Below are positions 47,151 to 58,098 of a DNA stretch of 64,000 bases, piece after piece (position 1 is the stretch's first letter; every line of letters begins with the position of its first letter). The translations under genes were made by a program, and so were the position numbers. This DNA is from Pinus tabuliformis (lineage: Eukaryota > Streptophyta > Pinopsida > Pinales > Pinaceae): positions 829,255,788-829,319,787 of the forward strand of contig CM062819.1 of assembly GCA_031772625.1 (NCBI GenBank), written 5' to 3'. Under the pieces are notes generated by a model, which was given only the letters and a program-made list of their open reading frames with translations, was not told where the DNA came from and ran no database searches.

Positions 47151-47364
47151 TGACCATGGGGCTGCTTGTACTTGGCATTTGACTTCTCCAAGATGTCGTG
47201 AACTTGTTAGTAGATGTGTTGAATGCACTCAATGAAGTTGTTAGCCTTATCGGCTTCGGATCAGACATGAGTCGAATCTATCTAAGTAGCTGCAAATGGT
47301 ATGGCCACATCAATGGGGCATAATGGCTGAAATCCCAACCCTTCCTGAAAGGGGTTGTGGCCCA

Positions 47365-48100
47365 TTAAGCTGTGGAGAGCTCTGTTGTAGCTGTGTTGGA
47401 CATAGGGTAGGCTTTCATCCCATGTGTGTGGATGCTTCGAGTTATACATGCGTAGAATGTGTACATCATCCTGTCGACGACCTCTATTTGGCCATTAGTT
47501 TGGGGATGGAAAGTCGTGGAATTAGTAAGTTTTGTATCCAACATCGACCATAGACTTGACCAAAATGCACGCAGGAATCTGCTATCACGATCTGAGACAA
47601 TGGACTGTGGGATCCCAAAGTGTACCCACACTCGCTCAAATAAGAGCTTAGCAATGGCCTTTGTTGTGATACTCTTCTTGCAGGTCACCATAATGGCCAT
47701 CTTAGAGAATCTATCGACGACCACGAAAATTCAGTTGTTGTCGTGCTTGGAAGAAGGAAGGCTTGACATGTAATCCATGGAGATGGATTCCCAAGGTCGA
47801 CTAGGAGTAGGAAGAGGAGTATATAGGCCTTGATTCTTAATGGTTGGTTTGGAAATGGCGCCGACAATGCAGAATTTAATGTACCTCCCAACATCCTGAC
47901 AAAGGTTCAACCAATAGAAATACTTCTGCAGTACTGCCACTATTTTATCTACTTCGAAATGTCTAATGACCCAACTATAGTGCGCCTCCTAAATCATCTT
48001 GGCACGCTTGCTTGAAGGAACATAGATGTGTCCCAGGTGGCATAACAGTGCATCCTAGAGGTGAAAATTTGGAACTTTCTTACCTTTCAGGAGTGTCTGG
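47365..48100 (-). pseudogene. Gypsy integrase
   Basis: The zinc-binding H..H..C..C block is visible (EAHYSWVIRHF, then YWLNLCQDVGRYIKFC). The catalytic core follows with WESISMDYMSSLP (first Asp), IVSDRDSRFLRAFW (second Asp) and FHPQTNGQIEVVDR (Glu), so the D-D-E triad is kept. A stop splits the core near 47724. In an active element the enzyme inserts the DNA copy. Confidence 0.9.
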
Positions 48101-48179
48101 CATGTGTTGTCGAATTTTGGATCACTCTGGTAAAGATGTGGCCACCTCGAAGTCTTGTGCCCATAGGAGTTGAGCACAA

Positions 48180-48760
48180 TGATTAGCGCCATGACTGGTG
48201 GTCCACTAAGGTAGTCCGCAACATTTTTGGTGATGCCCTTCTTGTACTTAATGTTCAAATGGAATTGTTGCAGATATGTGGACCATTTCTAATGACGATC
48301 GTTCTGCACCTTCCCTTATGTCTGTATGAATGCAGGGGTAAGTGGTCTGTGTGGATGACCATTTCCTTCCCTAGAATGTAGTGCTTCCATTGACAACATG
48401 CCTGCACAATGGAATACATTTCTTTGTCATAGGTGGGATACTTTCGGACTGTGTTTGAAAGTGTCTCACCGTGGTAAGCCACTGGATGCCCATGTTGAGT
48501 AAGAACTGCACCAATAGCATAGTCAGAGGCATATGTCTCAATCTCAAATGGTTGCTGCAGGTTTGGTAATGTGAGCACTGATGCAAAGCAGAGGCGCTAC
48601 TTCAACTCAACAAAGACCTTCTGTTGGGTCTCAGACCAAAATAACTTTGCTTTCGCTCTGCCCTTGGTGATTTGACTTAAAGTCCAAGTGATATGAGAGA
48701 ACCCCAACACGAATATGTTGTAGAAATTGGCAAGTCCGAGAAAGATGCAGAGCTCTGTTA
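48180..48760 (-). pseudogene. Gypsy RNase H
   Basis: It reads PFEIETYASDYAIGAVLTQH (first catalytic Asp; usual form ETDAS), YPTYDKEMYSIVQA, then HYILGKEMVIHTDHLPL, and after a frame break the joining segment with MNIKYKKGITKNVADYLSG. The Glu and Asp of the fold are present; frameshifts near 48300 and 48580 disable it. Confidence 0.88.
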
Positions 48761-48905
48761 GAGTGGTTGGAGCTGGTCAATCCCGAATGACTTGTATCTT
48801 CGCTGGGTCCACATGCACACCCTTCTCATCAATGATGTACCCCAAATATTAAACCTGGGTCATTCCAAAAGTGCATTTGTCCAGCATGGCACACAACTTG
48901 TGTTG

Positions 48906-49400
48906 TCACAGGGTTTGGAGGATCTGTTGAATATGGTGGAGGTGTGCTTCCCAACTCTGGTTGAAGATTAATATGTCATCTAAATACACCACCACGAATT
49001 CATTGGCGAAGGGTCGCAAGATGATGTCCATCAACTGCATGAAGGTTACAAGGGCATTCGTCAACCTGAAACGCATGACCAACCATTCGAAAAGGCCCTC
49101 CTTGGATTTGAAGGTGGTCTTCCACACATCAAAGGGTTCGATAAGCACCTGGTGATAACCAAACTTCAAGTCAATCTTGTTGAAAATATTTGGCCCCCTT
49201 GAGCTGGTCCAAAAGGTCATCAATTTGTGGGATTGGGTACCTATTCTGAACAATGATCTGTTCAATGCCCGATAGTCAATATAGAGTCTCCAGATAACAT
49301 CTTTCTTTTGTACCAATACAATCGGGCTCCCATAGCGTGATGAGCTTGGCCTGATGTGCTCTTTCTGCAACAGCTCCTGAATCTACCTCTTGATCTCATC
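48906..49400 (-). pseudogene. Gypsy reverse transcriptase
   Basis: Motifs in order: SSSRYGSPIVLVQKKD, LYIDYRALN, KIDLKFGYHQV, TFKSKEGLFEWLVMRF, then VVVYLDDILIF. The YLDD catalytic box is intact. Some core residues differ from the family (YIDYRALN is normal; MRFRLTNALVTFM replaces MPFGLTNAPATFM). The frame ends at a stop and shifts on both sides. Confidence 0.92.
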
Positions 49401-49759
49401 GTTCTCCAAAAAAGAGCATCGATAGATCGGTCCGTTGGGTAGCGGTGTGCCTAAGGTCAGATCGATGGAGTGCTTAACCTAACAGTGCAGAGGTACCCTC
49501 GTACGTGAGGTGAAAATGTCCCTGTACTCCTTCATGACCTTGTCCATATGTTGTTGTTGTGCAGAGGAGCCCTGTTTGGAAGCCGTGGCCACAATCTTCT
49601 TCTTGCCCTGAGGGCAAATCATAAGGAAAACAAATTTCTTGGTCTTAATGAATTTCTTTGCAGAGATCAAAGAGATCGCGGTAGGTGGGGCTACCTCCGA
49701 TATTTTGTACAACTTATTGCCCAAAGTAATAATTACAGAGTAAGGTCTAGACTCATATA

Positions 49760-50030
49760 CAACATGTCGCTTCCATAAGTATGGTTGTCCTAATAATACA
49801 CCACAAACTTCAAGAGGAGCAACATCACACAGTGCCTCATCTGTGAAGGGCTTGATGCTGTAGGGAAGGCGACACTACTGGCTAACACAGAGATCTCGTC
49901 CTTGGTGAAGCCACCCGATGGCATATGACTACAGATGTGCTGTAGTTGGTAGACCTAACCGCTTCATGACCTTTGCTAAAATGAGGTTCTTTGACTCCCA
50001 TTGTCGACAATGAACTGCAACGGAGAACCC
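49760..50030 (-). pseudogene. Gypsy protease region
   Basis: LQFIVDNGSQRTSF on the minus strand corresponds to the aspartic protease active site (usual VDTGSTHNF), with Thr replaced by Asn. The remainder is broken by stops. Confidence 0.6.
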
Positions 50031-50031
50031 T

Positions 50032-51141
50032 TCACCCACATTTGTGAGTGGAAGAGGCTTCCCCCTCCTCTGGATCTTCAGGCCCGTTCTTCTGGATCTT
50101 GGTGGTGGCTACGGTGGCACTGGGCTTCACGTCAATGATCTGCTTCCTTTTGTGATTCCCCTTGTCGGGTTCTGACTCAAAGTCGGAATGTGCGTCTGAT
50201 TTTGAAGCCTTCGGCTCGACCACCAGTGAATGCTTGGCCCGACACTCACTTGTGTTGTGAGTGGAGCTCTTATGGAACTCACACCATTTTCCCGTGTCCT
50301 TCTTTGTCTTCGAGGTGTTGTTCTTTTCTTGCAGCTTCAGCGGGTTGTCCTGGGTCACCCCACCTTGGCTTTGTCCTTTTCTCTATGGTTTGGAGGCGCC
50401 TTTCCCTTGCTTCAAATTCGCAGATCCAAAGTCTCGCTTCTTTTGTTTAAACTTCTCAATCTTGACAGCGTATCGGTACGCTTTGCAGAGCGAGGAGATG
50501 TCCAAGAACTCCATCTCGTCCTAAATGTATATGTGTAGACAACCACAGTGCTTGGGTATCAAATATCGCTAAGAATCCTTGATACCCAAATTCGTGCGAA
50601 AAGTATGAAAGACATTGGTAAACTTCGGCATGTCCTAGTCCCTTCCATGTCGTAGCATGGTCCACTTTATATACTTATCCTCATAGCTCCCGAGAGGGTA
50701 GTATTGCTCCTTGATGGCGTCCCGGAATGAATCTCAAGTGGGTGTGCCTGAAAATAGTGAAGGGGTACTTTCGTCCTTCTGCTCATAATAAGTTTCCCAC
50801 CAGTCCTTGACGTGGGGGGTGACTTTGAGAAGTGCAAAAGTAATCTTTTCCCGACTAAAAAAATCACGAACAAAAAAATATCCCTCTAGTAGATTTAACC
50901 ATTTATCTACAACGTTTACATCTATCTGACCCTCAAATACGTGGATGTCGAAGTTAACTTGTACCTTAAAGGGCGTGGCGCTTCCAGAGTGGCTGCTGGA
51001 AGAAGATGCGTCGCCTTTGGGTAGCTGCTGAAGGATTTGGGCAAATTTGTCCATCATCACATTCCTTTGTTGCTCGAGGGCTTCTTCGAGCGAGATTTTG
51101 AAGGGATCTCCTCCCCCCTTGTCTTTCTTCTCTTCCACCAT
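50032..51141 (-). pseudogene. Gypsy gag with zinc knuckle
   Basis: It starts MVEEKKDKGGGDPFKISLEE at 51141. The gag core reads VDKWLNLLEGYFFVRDFFSR and HVKDWWETYYEQKDE, then ISSLCKAYRYAVKIEKF, with several stops between 50360 and 50740. The zinc knuckle is CEFHKSSTHNTSEC (50270-50310), with His in place of the second Cys. The C-terminal part, 50032-50358, is open and charged. The protein would form the element particle. Confidence 0.85.
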
Positions 51142-51272
51142 GGGAGGCCATCAGGATTTGCGAGGTTGGTCTTACAAAGGTTTGACCAATTCGAGCCCTA
51201 ACCCCTTAGATCCTGACCTCGTTGGAGACATGCAAAGAAAAACAGAGAAAGAGCAGACCGCTCTGATGCCAC

Positions 51273-51891
51273 TTATCCGAACTTAAACAAGAAGCAACAA
51301 AGCACAAATATAACCATAAATACAGAAATGCAATAGAAATAACACTTCATTTCATTAATATCAAATACTTAAATATGCTTACAAACATAAATGGAAATAA
51401 ACTAGCTTGGGCGATGGTAGCTTATCTTTGAGAAAAGATGTGGCAGCTACATGCCTCTGAATTGCGTGACAATGAGGCTCAAAGGCCTATTTATAATTGA
51501 GAAACAATGGAAAACCCTAAACATCCAAAAGCCTAACCCTAGGAGATGAAGCGCCAAAACTATGGGCCCCGTTTGGGTAAATTGGTACATCAACTTCCTA
51601 GAGTCATAACCTTTTCATACGATCTTTGTTTGGCTATCATAATGCCTCATTTCGAAGACCTCAAAGAAGAGGTCAAAAATAAAGAGGGCAAATTGTTTGG
51701 GGCTTTTCTAGTCTATCTGTTTTCCCCAAAAACGTCGTTTAGGGCCTCAAAATGAATACGGATGTTCAGGACCCAAAAAACTGCCAAAAATAATAAACTG
51801 TGCTACAATTAAGGAAATTGAAAAACTAAAAGAGATAGTGTTGGGGGTCCAAGTGGAATAGGTGGGTGGCCACCAATATCCGCCTAGATCA
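51273..51891 (-). repeat. 5' LTR of the gypsy element
   Basis: 619 bp, the pair of 46057-46664, next to the primer site TGGCATCAGAGC read on the minus strand. Confidence 0.92.
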
Positions 51892-51929
51892 TTCAATTTC
51901 TACCAATAAGTGTTTGGGGATGAAGAAGG

Positions 51930-53130
51930 TGATTAGGGTTGTATAACAATGACTTCGACGAATGCATAAGTCGTTTCTCCTAGTGCTATCGATATTGTTG
52001 ATAAAATGCAACTTCAACTTTTAGTTGAGGATATATGTCAAGTGTTAATGATGTACTTGTGCTATAAATGTTTGACAAAACACTTAAATGAAATGCGGTG
52101 TACTAGATTGAAATAATTGCAAAATATGTGTTGGTTGATGATTTTGATCCTAATTATGGTAACAATGATCTTGTGGATGCCATTCAAATATTGTTGTATG
52201 ATGGTAAGACCATCATATTACATGTAAAAAACTTGGAAGTTGTTGCCTTCATTAAGATAAAGTTGTAGAAAAAAGAGGGAATCGTAATGGCCCAACAACA
52301 CTTTCTTTATGTTAGCAAGCCATTAAATGATCATCACATGATTTTAGATTATGACATTGGTAAGGACTCAATGTTATATTTGGGTACTTGTCTTTGTGGA
52401 GGCAAAGGTGGAAAGGATATACCCTTCTTGTCTAAGGGTCATTCTTTTAAGGCTGCAATTAATAATAAATCCTCTGTGGTTGTGTTGACTCATTTTATTT
52501 ATGTTTATATTTTGGAGAAACTAGAGAAGGTTCTAGTACTAAAGGTTACAAAGGAGATAGTATATAATCTCCTTCCATACTATGAATCTAAGGTACTAAT
52601 ATGTTGACTAGCCTCCAAGATTTGTAACAAGAGTTTTATACAAAATGGACAAATAATTCTGAGGTACGTCTTGTTTCAAAGACGTTTTTATTCTCCAATT
52701 TCACACTCTTATTAATTATCAGAAAGTTTTTGAGGAGTGTCCATGGTTATGGGGAAGAGTATGCCTTTTTGTTACCCCATGGTTCCTAGAATTTAACCTA
52801 TCCAATATGTTTGTCACCAAAGTGTTTGTTTGAGAACGTTTGCCAAATTTGTTAACATGCTTTTGAGACCTAACAAAATTTTGAGGATATCAAGAATATC
52901 TTGTGTAGATATTTAAAAACTAATGTAGATCAAACCAAGATTGGTGTTTCTTACATATGCATGTACACATGTGGAAATTGATATTAGTAAGGCTTTACCA
53001 AATAAGCTATTGCCTCAAAAGAAAGGCTTCTAGGTGGACAAAGGTATTGGATTAAAAAATTACAACTTTTCAATGTCAAATTTGTCAAAACACATTAAAA
53101 TTGCAGGATTCATGTCGTGAAGCATAGGTT
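51930..53130 (+). pseudogene. LINE ORF1 with N-terminal ubiquitin-like domain, DUF4283-type core and zinc knuckle
   Basis: From 52179 one frame matches ubiquitin along its whole length: AIQILLYDGKTIILHV, VVAFIKIKL, one in-frame TAG (52266-52268, at a ubiquitin Gln site), KKEGIVMAQQHFLY, PLNDHH, LDYDIGKDSMLYL and CGG. Ubiquitin's counterparts are GKTITLEV, KAKIQDKEGI, DQQRLIF, QLEDGRT, LADYNIQKESTLHL and RGG. After Gly-Gly it runs on as KGGKDIPFLSKGHSFKAAI, typical of LINE ORF1. Then come CPWLWGRVCLFVTPWF (52735-52790) and VERLPNL-like sequence of the DUF4283 type, an IDLSK-like DISKALPNKLL, and a zinc knuckle, CQICQNT..LQDSC, near 53080. Stops and frameshifts kill it. ORF2 is absent. The gypsy element is inserted just upstream. 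Confidence 0.7.
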
Positions 53131-53840
53131 TATCCTAAAAGGGGAAGAATGACATAAAATAAAACCTAAAAAATGACAATCTTTTGAGCAAAAACTATCA
53201 GATAATGAAGAGAAATAAAATGCAAAATTTCAACAAACAACAATTTAGAGAATGATACTAAAAAATACCAAGAAATATATGTTAAAGAATCAATGCCCTA
53301 TATGATAGATAGAAGAAAAAACTATAATACCGGAGTGGTAGTTGTAAGTGAAACCCTAACAAAAATAAATAAATAAAAACACTTCATTCTCCTAACAATT
53401 CTAATTTTAATAAAAAACCAACACTTCATTTAAATCTTAAGCGCATAATTTCTCATGCACATCTAGCCCATCCAATTTTTAAATTATCACTGGTCACCGT
53501 GAAATCTTCTCTACAAAGAGCCCGGAAAAAATCTTCTGAAAACTTGAAAAGTAAAAAAGACAAATTAAAAACTAATTTCATTAAAACACACATTAATATA
53601 TAATTTAAAAATTATAAATACTGTAAATGTAATATTTATATGGAAAAATATAATATATATTCCATTTAAAAATATTTTTCTTATTTTACACATCTTTCTA
53701 ATATATATCATTGCTCTTATAAACTCACTAATCTGTTCATCAACTTCATTGAGAGGCAAAACCCAATCCCTCACTGATCCGTGGATCCGGTTCATCGACA
53801 AAACAGTACCCCAAAACTTTTCTCATCCATCTCTACCAGT
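53131..53840. other. Intergenic AT-rich sequence upstream of the helicase
   Basis: It contains A-rich (aaataaataaataaaaac, 53367-53383) and TA-rich stretches. No ORF of note was seen. The A-rich block could be the eroded tail of the LINE copy. Confidence 0.5.
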
Positions 53841-53849
53841 GGAGCCTAA

Positions 53850-53855
53850 TATAAA
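53850..53855 (+). promoter_or_regulatory. Candidate TATA box of the helicase gene
   Basis: TATAAA, about 170 bases before the start codon. Placement is plausible for a plant promoter, but the transcription start is not known. Confidence 0.4.
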
Positions 53856-54021
53856 CCCAAGAAACCTTGGTTGTTGCAAAGTGAAACAAATAAATTGAAT
53901 GGATAAGACCTAGAAGCTCGTTATTTTCGTTTAACGGATCGATGGGAAGCCATGGCTGAAGAAAGCCCAGTCTTTGATTGAAAAAAACCAGGTAAAAGGT
54001 TTTGGTAGGGTTTAAGACAAG

Positions 54022-54489
54022 ATGAGTGGAAGGATGATGTTTCATCTTTCATCGGTGTCATCGACCTACTGTGCATCAGCTCCTATGTTGTTTAGGCCTC
54101 CCTGTTTTGCAGGCCGCAGGATTCAAGCAGGGTTTAAGGCGTTGTGCTCCTCTGCCGTAGCAGTGGATAAACCCCCAGAGCAATCTCGTGTGATTTCGTT
54201 ATTGGAAAAGCTACGGTCCAGGCACATTAAGAACGCCCCAAATGTCGCAAAGCTGCCGTCCAAGGGAACCGCTAATTCTCAAAAGGAAGCGAAGAGTCCC
54301 ACTGTTTCTTCCTTTGCCGAGATGGAACTTGCACCGGAGATAATGAGCACAATTAAGGAATTGAACATATCTGTTCCCACTGAGGTGCAGTGCCTCGGAA
54401 TACCAGCTATACTCGGAGGACAGAGCATTGTTTTGGCCTCGCACACTGGCTCCGGAAAAACTCTGGCCTACATGCTTCCTTTGGTTCAG
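54022..54489 (+). CDS. RH39: DEAD-box ATP-dependent RNA helicase, exon 1 (RH39-like)
   Basis: Exon 1 encodes 156 residues in one frame and ends exactly at a codon boundary at TTCAG|GTATAT, a good donor. Residues 1-45 are Ser/Arg-rich with no acidic residues, like a chloroplast or mitochondrial transit peptide. LLEKLRSRHIKN (about 61-72) matches a signature of Arabidopsis RH39. The Q motif is FAEMELAPEIM (about 97-107) with NISVPTEVQ at about 115-123, followed by helicase motif I ASHTGSGKT near 139-147 and LAYMLPLVQ. RH39 relatives act in organellar rRNA maturation by unwinding RNA with ATP. The remaining motifs (DEAD, SAT, HRTGR) must lie on later exons beyond the window. MSGRMMF is chosen as start because upstream ATGs close quickly. 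The only intact host coding sequence here. Confidence 0.88.
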
Positions 54490-55498
54490 GTATATATGCT
54501 CTGCTCACCTTGCATTAGATGATTACAAATTTTACAGCATCACAGAATTTTCGAGTAGAATTTTACTGATAATGGTCCAGGTGACTTTGGACAATCTCCA
54601 AGCTCTCAACAATTGAAAAAAGAAAATTGAATTCAACAGAGCCGCCTGTAATAGTTACTGCAATTTTTGGGAATGTTTAATCGATTACAAATGGTCAAGG
54701 GACATTACTTAAATTGTTAGCTTGGATCATAGAGAGAATTGTCAACTGACTATAATTGGCCATTGGACATGACCTACATTGTTAGCTAGGATCATAGGAA
54801 CATGACTCCTTATAACTTTGTGAGTACTGGCGAGCACAGTCAAAAATCTCCATCAAAACTCCTTGAACTCAAGTTTTAGTTAATAAGTTTTGCGAAGTTT
54901 TGTCCAGCTTTGCAAACTCTATGTTAAGTCATAGTAGGAGGATTCGACTGCGAATATGATGTTTTTGTACGAGAAAAATGTAATGAAAAAATCCAGTATG
55001 GTTCAATATAGAATTGGGAATTATATATCTCATAAAGACAAAGACAGGTATGTTCCTTCAGATTCACATGTGGTAGATATTTTGATGATGCCCCTAGCTG
55101 AGGGGAATTTTGAGATGTTGAGGGAGAGACTTGGATTGGTAGAGAGCGCTTGTGTTGCTTAGCGCATATTCTCCTCTAATATGGCATAGCATTGATGGCA
55201 AATCTCTACAATAGTTGCACCCTTCAACAAATCCATCATACCTTGGGTATTCTGCACAGTTGAGGGGCATGTTGATGATGGCACAACACTAGTTTGCTTT
55301 GAGAGGTGAGCTATATTTATGTAAAGTCTATAGAGGTAGAGGGTGCATGCCTGCATGTGCCAACCTTAGCGTATTTTCAGATTTAGCTATTGTTCTTCAT
55401 TTCATTACCAATTCAAAATTAGGAAGTACCTTTTATGTTTTTAGTTTACTTTTTCATTTCTAGAAAAGCTTGCATGACTAATGAATTTTTTTCATTCT
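54490..55498 (+). other. Helicase intron 1, part before the Copia insertion
   Basis: It starts GTATAT at 54490. No further helicase motif was found between here and 64000, so the intron is at least 9.5 kb, mostly transposable elements. Small frames within it (for example 54956-55162) show no recognisable motif. Confidence 0.7.
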
Positions 55499-56190
55499 TG
55501 TTGATGTTTGTAGCTCAAGCAGGTACTTTTGAACAGGCCTGAGTATCTAGGTGTGCAGAAGTCGCCTAAATTCTCTTTAGGACACTTGCTCAAGTATTAA
55601 GTTGTTATTGTAACTTAGCCTAACTTAGGAAAAACACATAATGAACTATGTTGACTATTGAGCTAAAGAAACTTAGGAAAATTAAAGTATTTTACTTTAG
55701 TGATTATGATTAAATCTCCATCGTCAATCATAAGCGAGGCAAAATCTAATCTCGACTGCTAATCAATTTAGAGATTAGGGTTAGGGATTTAGTTCAATGT
55801 AAAGTTATAAAAGCAAGGCTAAGGAGAGGAGAAGGACACACCATATAGCGACACAAACCATTAAGAGAGGGGTTTCTCAAGTTAGGAGTGAGATGCTTAA
55901 GTGTGACAGGTCCAAGGAAGGTGCAAGGGTACATTGTTGGAGATCCATATCAACCAAGTTGATCAAGGATAGATCTAGGTCTTGATCAACTCGATCAAAT
56001 CCAGGGTATGTTGTAAATGCATTTTCCTCAATTAAGCCATTGTCTTAGGACAAGAGCCCAAGTAGGTTTTGATTAAGATTTAATGAAGATTGATTTGATT
56101 GGGTAGAAAATGTATGTGCGACATGTGATTGAGATTGGTTGTGTAATATTTTGCTTTCGGTGAATAATTGTATTAAGAACCTAGGGATAG
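55499..56190 (+). repeat. 5' LTR of the intronic Copia element
   Basis: About 692 bp, matching 60555-61252. The end is set where the two copies diverge, after aagaacctag. Confidence 0.75.
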
Positions 56191-56920
56191 GGTTTGCTGG
56201 TGCAAGTAGGGATGGCAACTCGTGAACAGTGCGTCGGGACGAGGAGCGTTGTCAATACACTGGATGGGAAGATTGTTGTAGCTTGGGTTAGCTAGCCACC
56301 AAGTGAGACAAAGGGCTAGCCACAATTTTGGACGGGGTTGGAGTTTGGGAGGCCCGCATAAGGGAACTGGGCTATGGGGCATGGGGACAAGTAGCGGAGT
56401 GACAACTTGGTAGCTAGTTGGAGGCACCAGGGTGCAGGGTTGCAACTGCATAAGACAAAATTGAGGTCGAGGTTCAGTGACAGACTGCGCAAGTCAGACT
56501 GTTGGTAAAAGGTTGATCCGTGATGGAGCTGGACATAGGGACTTGTGTTGGGCGTGAGTAGGAGTTGGACATGGTGCGAAGGGGCTTTAGTGGCAGAGGT
56601 GCAATGTCGGTAGGTTGGGGGAGGCATTGTCGCCAGGACGGACAACCACATCGACAATAGAGAAAACATAACTGCAGGATGAGGTGAGGAAGACATGATG
56701 CAACAAAGGGTACATGGGCCATTGCTGGAATGCTGAGAAGCACAATTGTTAAGAGTTGGAATGCACGAGAGACAGGGTTCGAGGTTTGGGTCTAGCTAAC
56801 AGGTCGAACTAGTGCAACAACAGGTCAACACAAAGGTTAATCGCAACTGGTTTAGGGGTGCCTAAAGGACTTTGTCAAGATGATTGTAGTGGGCTTTTAG
56901 TTTGAAGATAGGTTAGACAA
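56191..56920 (+). other. Copia leader, no gene recognised
   Basis: G-rich plus strand with minus-strand Pro/Leu-rich frames that are shadows. No primer site could be identified with confidence. Confidence 0.4.
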
Positions 56921-58075
56921 ACCCTCAAATTTCTTGTCTTGGAACACTAGGTTCACCTTGCTTCTCAAGGAAAATTATCTTTAGGAGATTGTTGAGAAGG
57001 TGATCCCATAGTCAACAAATGCCAAGGAGAAGGCCATTTTAGCAAAGAGGGAGATTAAGGCACAAAGGGTACTCTTAGATGTGATGAAGGACCATTTGAT
57101 ACCTCATTTATCCAATAAATCTGCCAAGTAGCGTTTGATGCTTTGGTGGGTTTATGCTAGAGCAAGACGTTTAATAGGAAAATGGTATTGAGTGACAAGC
57201 TTTGGTCTATGTAGATGACTAGATCTGACATAGTGACAAGTTAATGAAGATCACTCAGACCCATGATCAACTTGTAGCAGTGGGGGAAAAGCTGGACGAC
57301 GCAGAGTTAGTAAACGTGGCATTGATTAGCTTCCCAAAGCCAAGGGATCCGTTCATCAAAGGAGTCCGTGCTCGAGAGAACCAAGCCTCATTTCATAGGC
57401 TATGGGATGGTTGCATTCAGGAGGAGATGAGGGTGCAATCAAAGGCCAAGGCCAACAAGTAGGAAGATGACGAGGGCATGGCTCTTGTTGGTATGATAGT
57501 GAAGAGCAAGGGAAAAGGTTCGAGCAAGAGTGAGTAGTCAGCCTCACATTTTGAAGAAGAAGAAGGACTTGACTAAGGTCAAGTGTTTTACTTGTCATAA
57601 ATGATAATACATGACACTATGCTTCACAGTGTCACGAGAGGAAGAAGGGTAGAAAAGGTATTCAGTTAGCTATAGTTGCGTTGGTAAAGGCTCAAGTGGA
57701 AGAGTTTGCTAGGGAGTTTGATATTGAATTCTCACTTGTTTCCTTCTTTTCCTTGAGAACCATACTGGTTGGTGTGTGGTTACTGGACAGTGGAGCCACA
57801 TGACATATGATAGGAGTAAAAGCGCTGTTTGACGACCTGACAGAGTGGGACTCAGATTTGCATGTGGAGTTTGATGTTGATACCAAACATGTAATAATGG
57901 GAGTTGGAATAGTAATATTCCAACTTGATGCAGGAGTTAGGTTGGAAGCGAAGGGCATGCTATGGGCACTAGAACTAAGATGGACTTTGTTCTCAGTCTC
58001 TATGATAGAGAAGGGGTTTGGTGTAGCATTCCAGGAAGGAAAGGCACTGATCTAACCCTTGGGATCTAGTTCAGA
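56921..58075 (+). pseudogene. Copia gag, zinc knuckle remnant and protease
   Basis: Gag reads TRFTLLLKENYL, EIKAQRVLLDVMKDHLIPHL, then ITQTHDQLVAVGEKLDDAEL and FIKGVRARENQASFHRLW with IQEEMR (57244-57462), a clear UBN2-type gag. The zinc knuckle is a remnant, KCFTCHK then a stop (57580-57610). The protease active site reads LLDSGAT, a stop, then HM (57785-57815), followed by ALFDDLTEWDSDLHVEF and RWTLFSVSMIEKGFGVAF. Stops throughout. The reading resumes after the solo LTR at 59137 as EGNLYMLK. Confidence 0.82.
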
Positions 58076-58098
58076 CAATGGCCACACCATTGGAGTTT

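Larger units (their letters stand above)
46057..51891 (-). mobile_element. Ty3/gypsy retrotransposon, decayed
   Basis: LTRs lie at 46057-46664 and 51273-51891. The target duplication is perfect: TTCAA at 46052-46056 and 51892-51896. In element orientation (minus): 5' LTR, primer site TGGCATCAGAGC (51260-51271), gag, zinc knuckle, protease, RT, RNase H, integrase, then the purine tract aagggaggaggat and the 3' LTR. The order RT before integrase defines Ty3/gypsy. With the TTCAA duplication the LTRs run TGATC...GATAA, so the 3' end is AA, not the usual CA. Many stops and frameshifts are present. Confidence 0.92.

Noticed and set aside
55513-55522. tag|CTCAAGCAG|gtac as a possible tiny second exon of the helicase
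   Set aside because: The position is inside the Copia LTR; the sister LTR reads ctcgggtag at the same place, and the peptide does not continue the helicase.
56173-56743. Pro/Leu/Ser-rich minus-strand frames in the Copia leader
   Set aside because: They are shadows of G-rich plus-strand sequence, with no motif.
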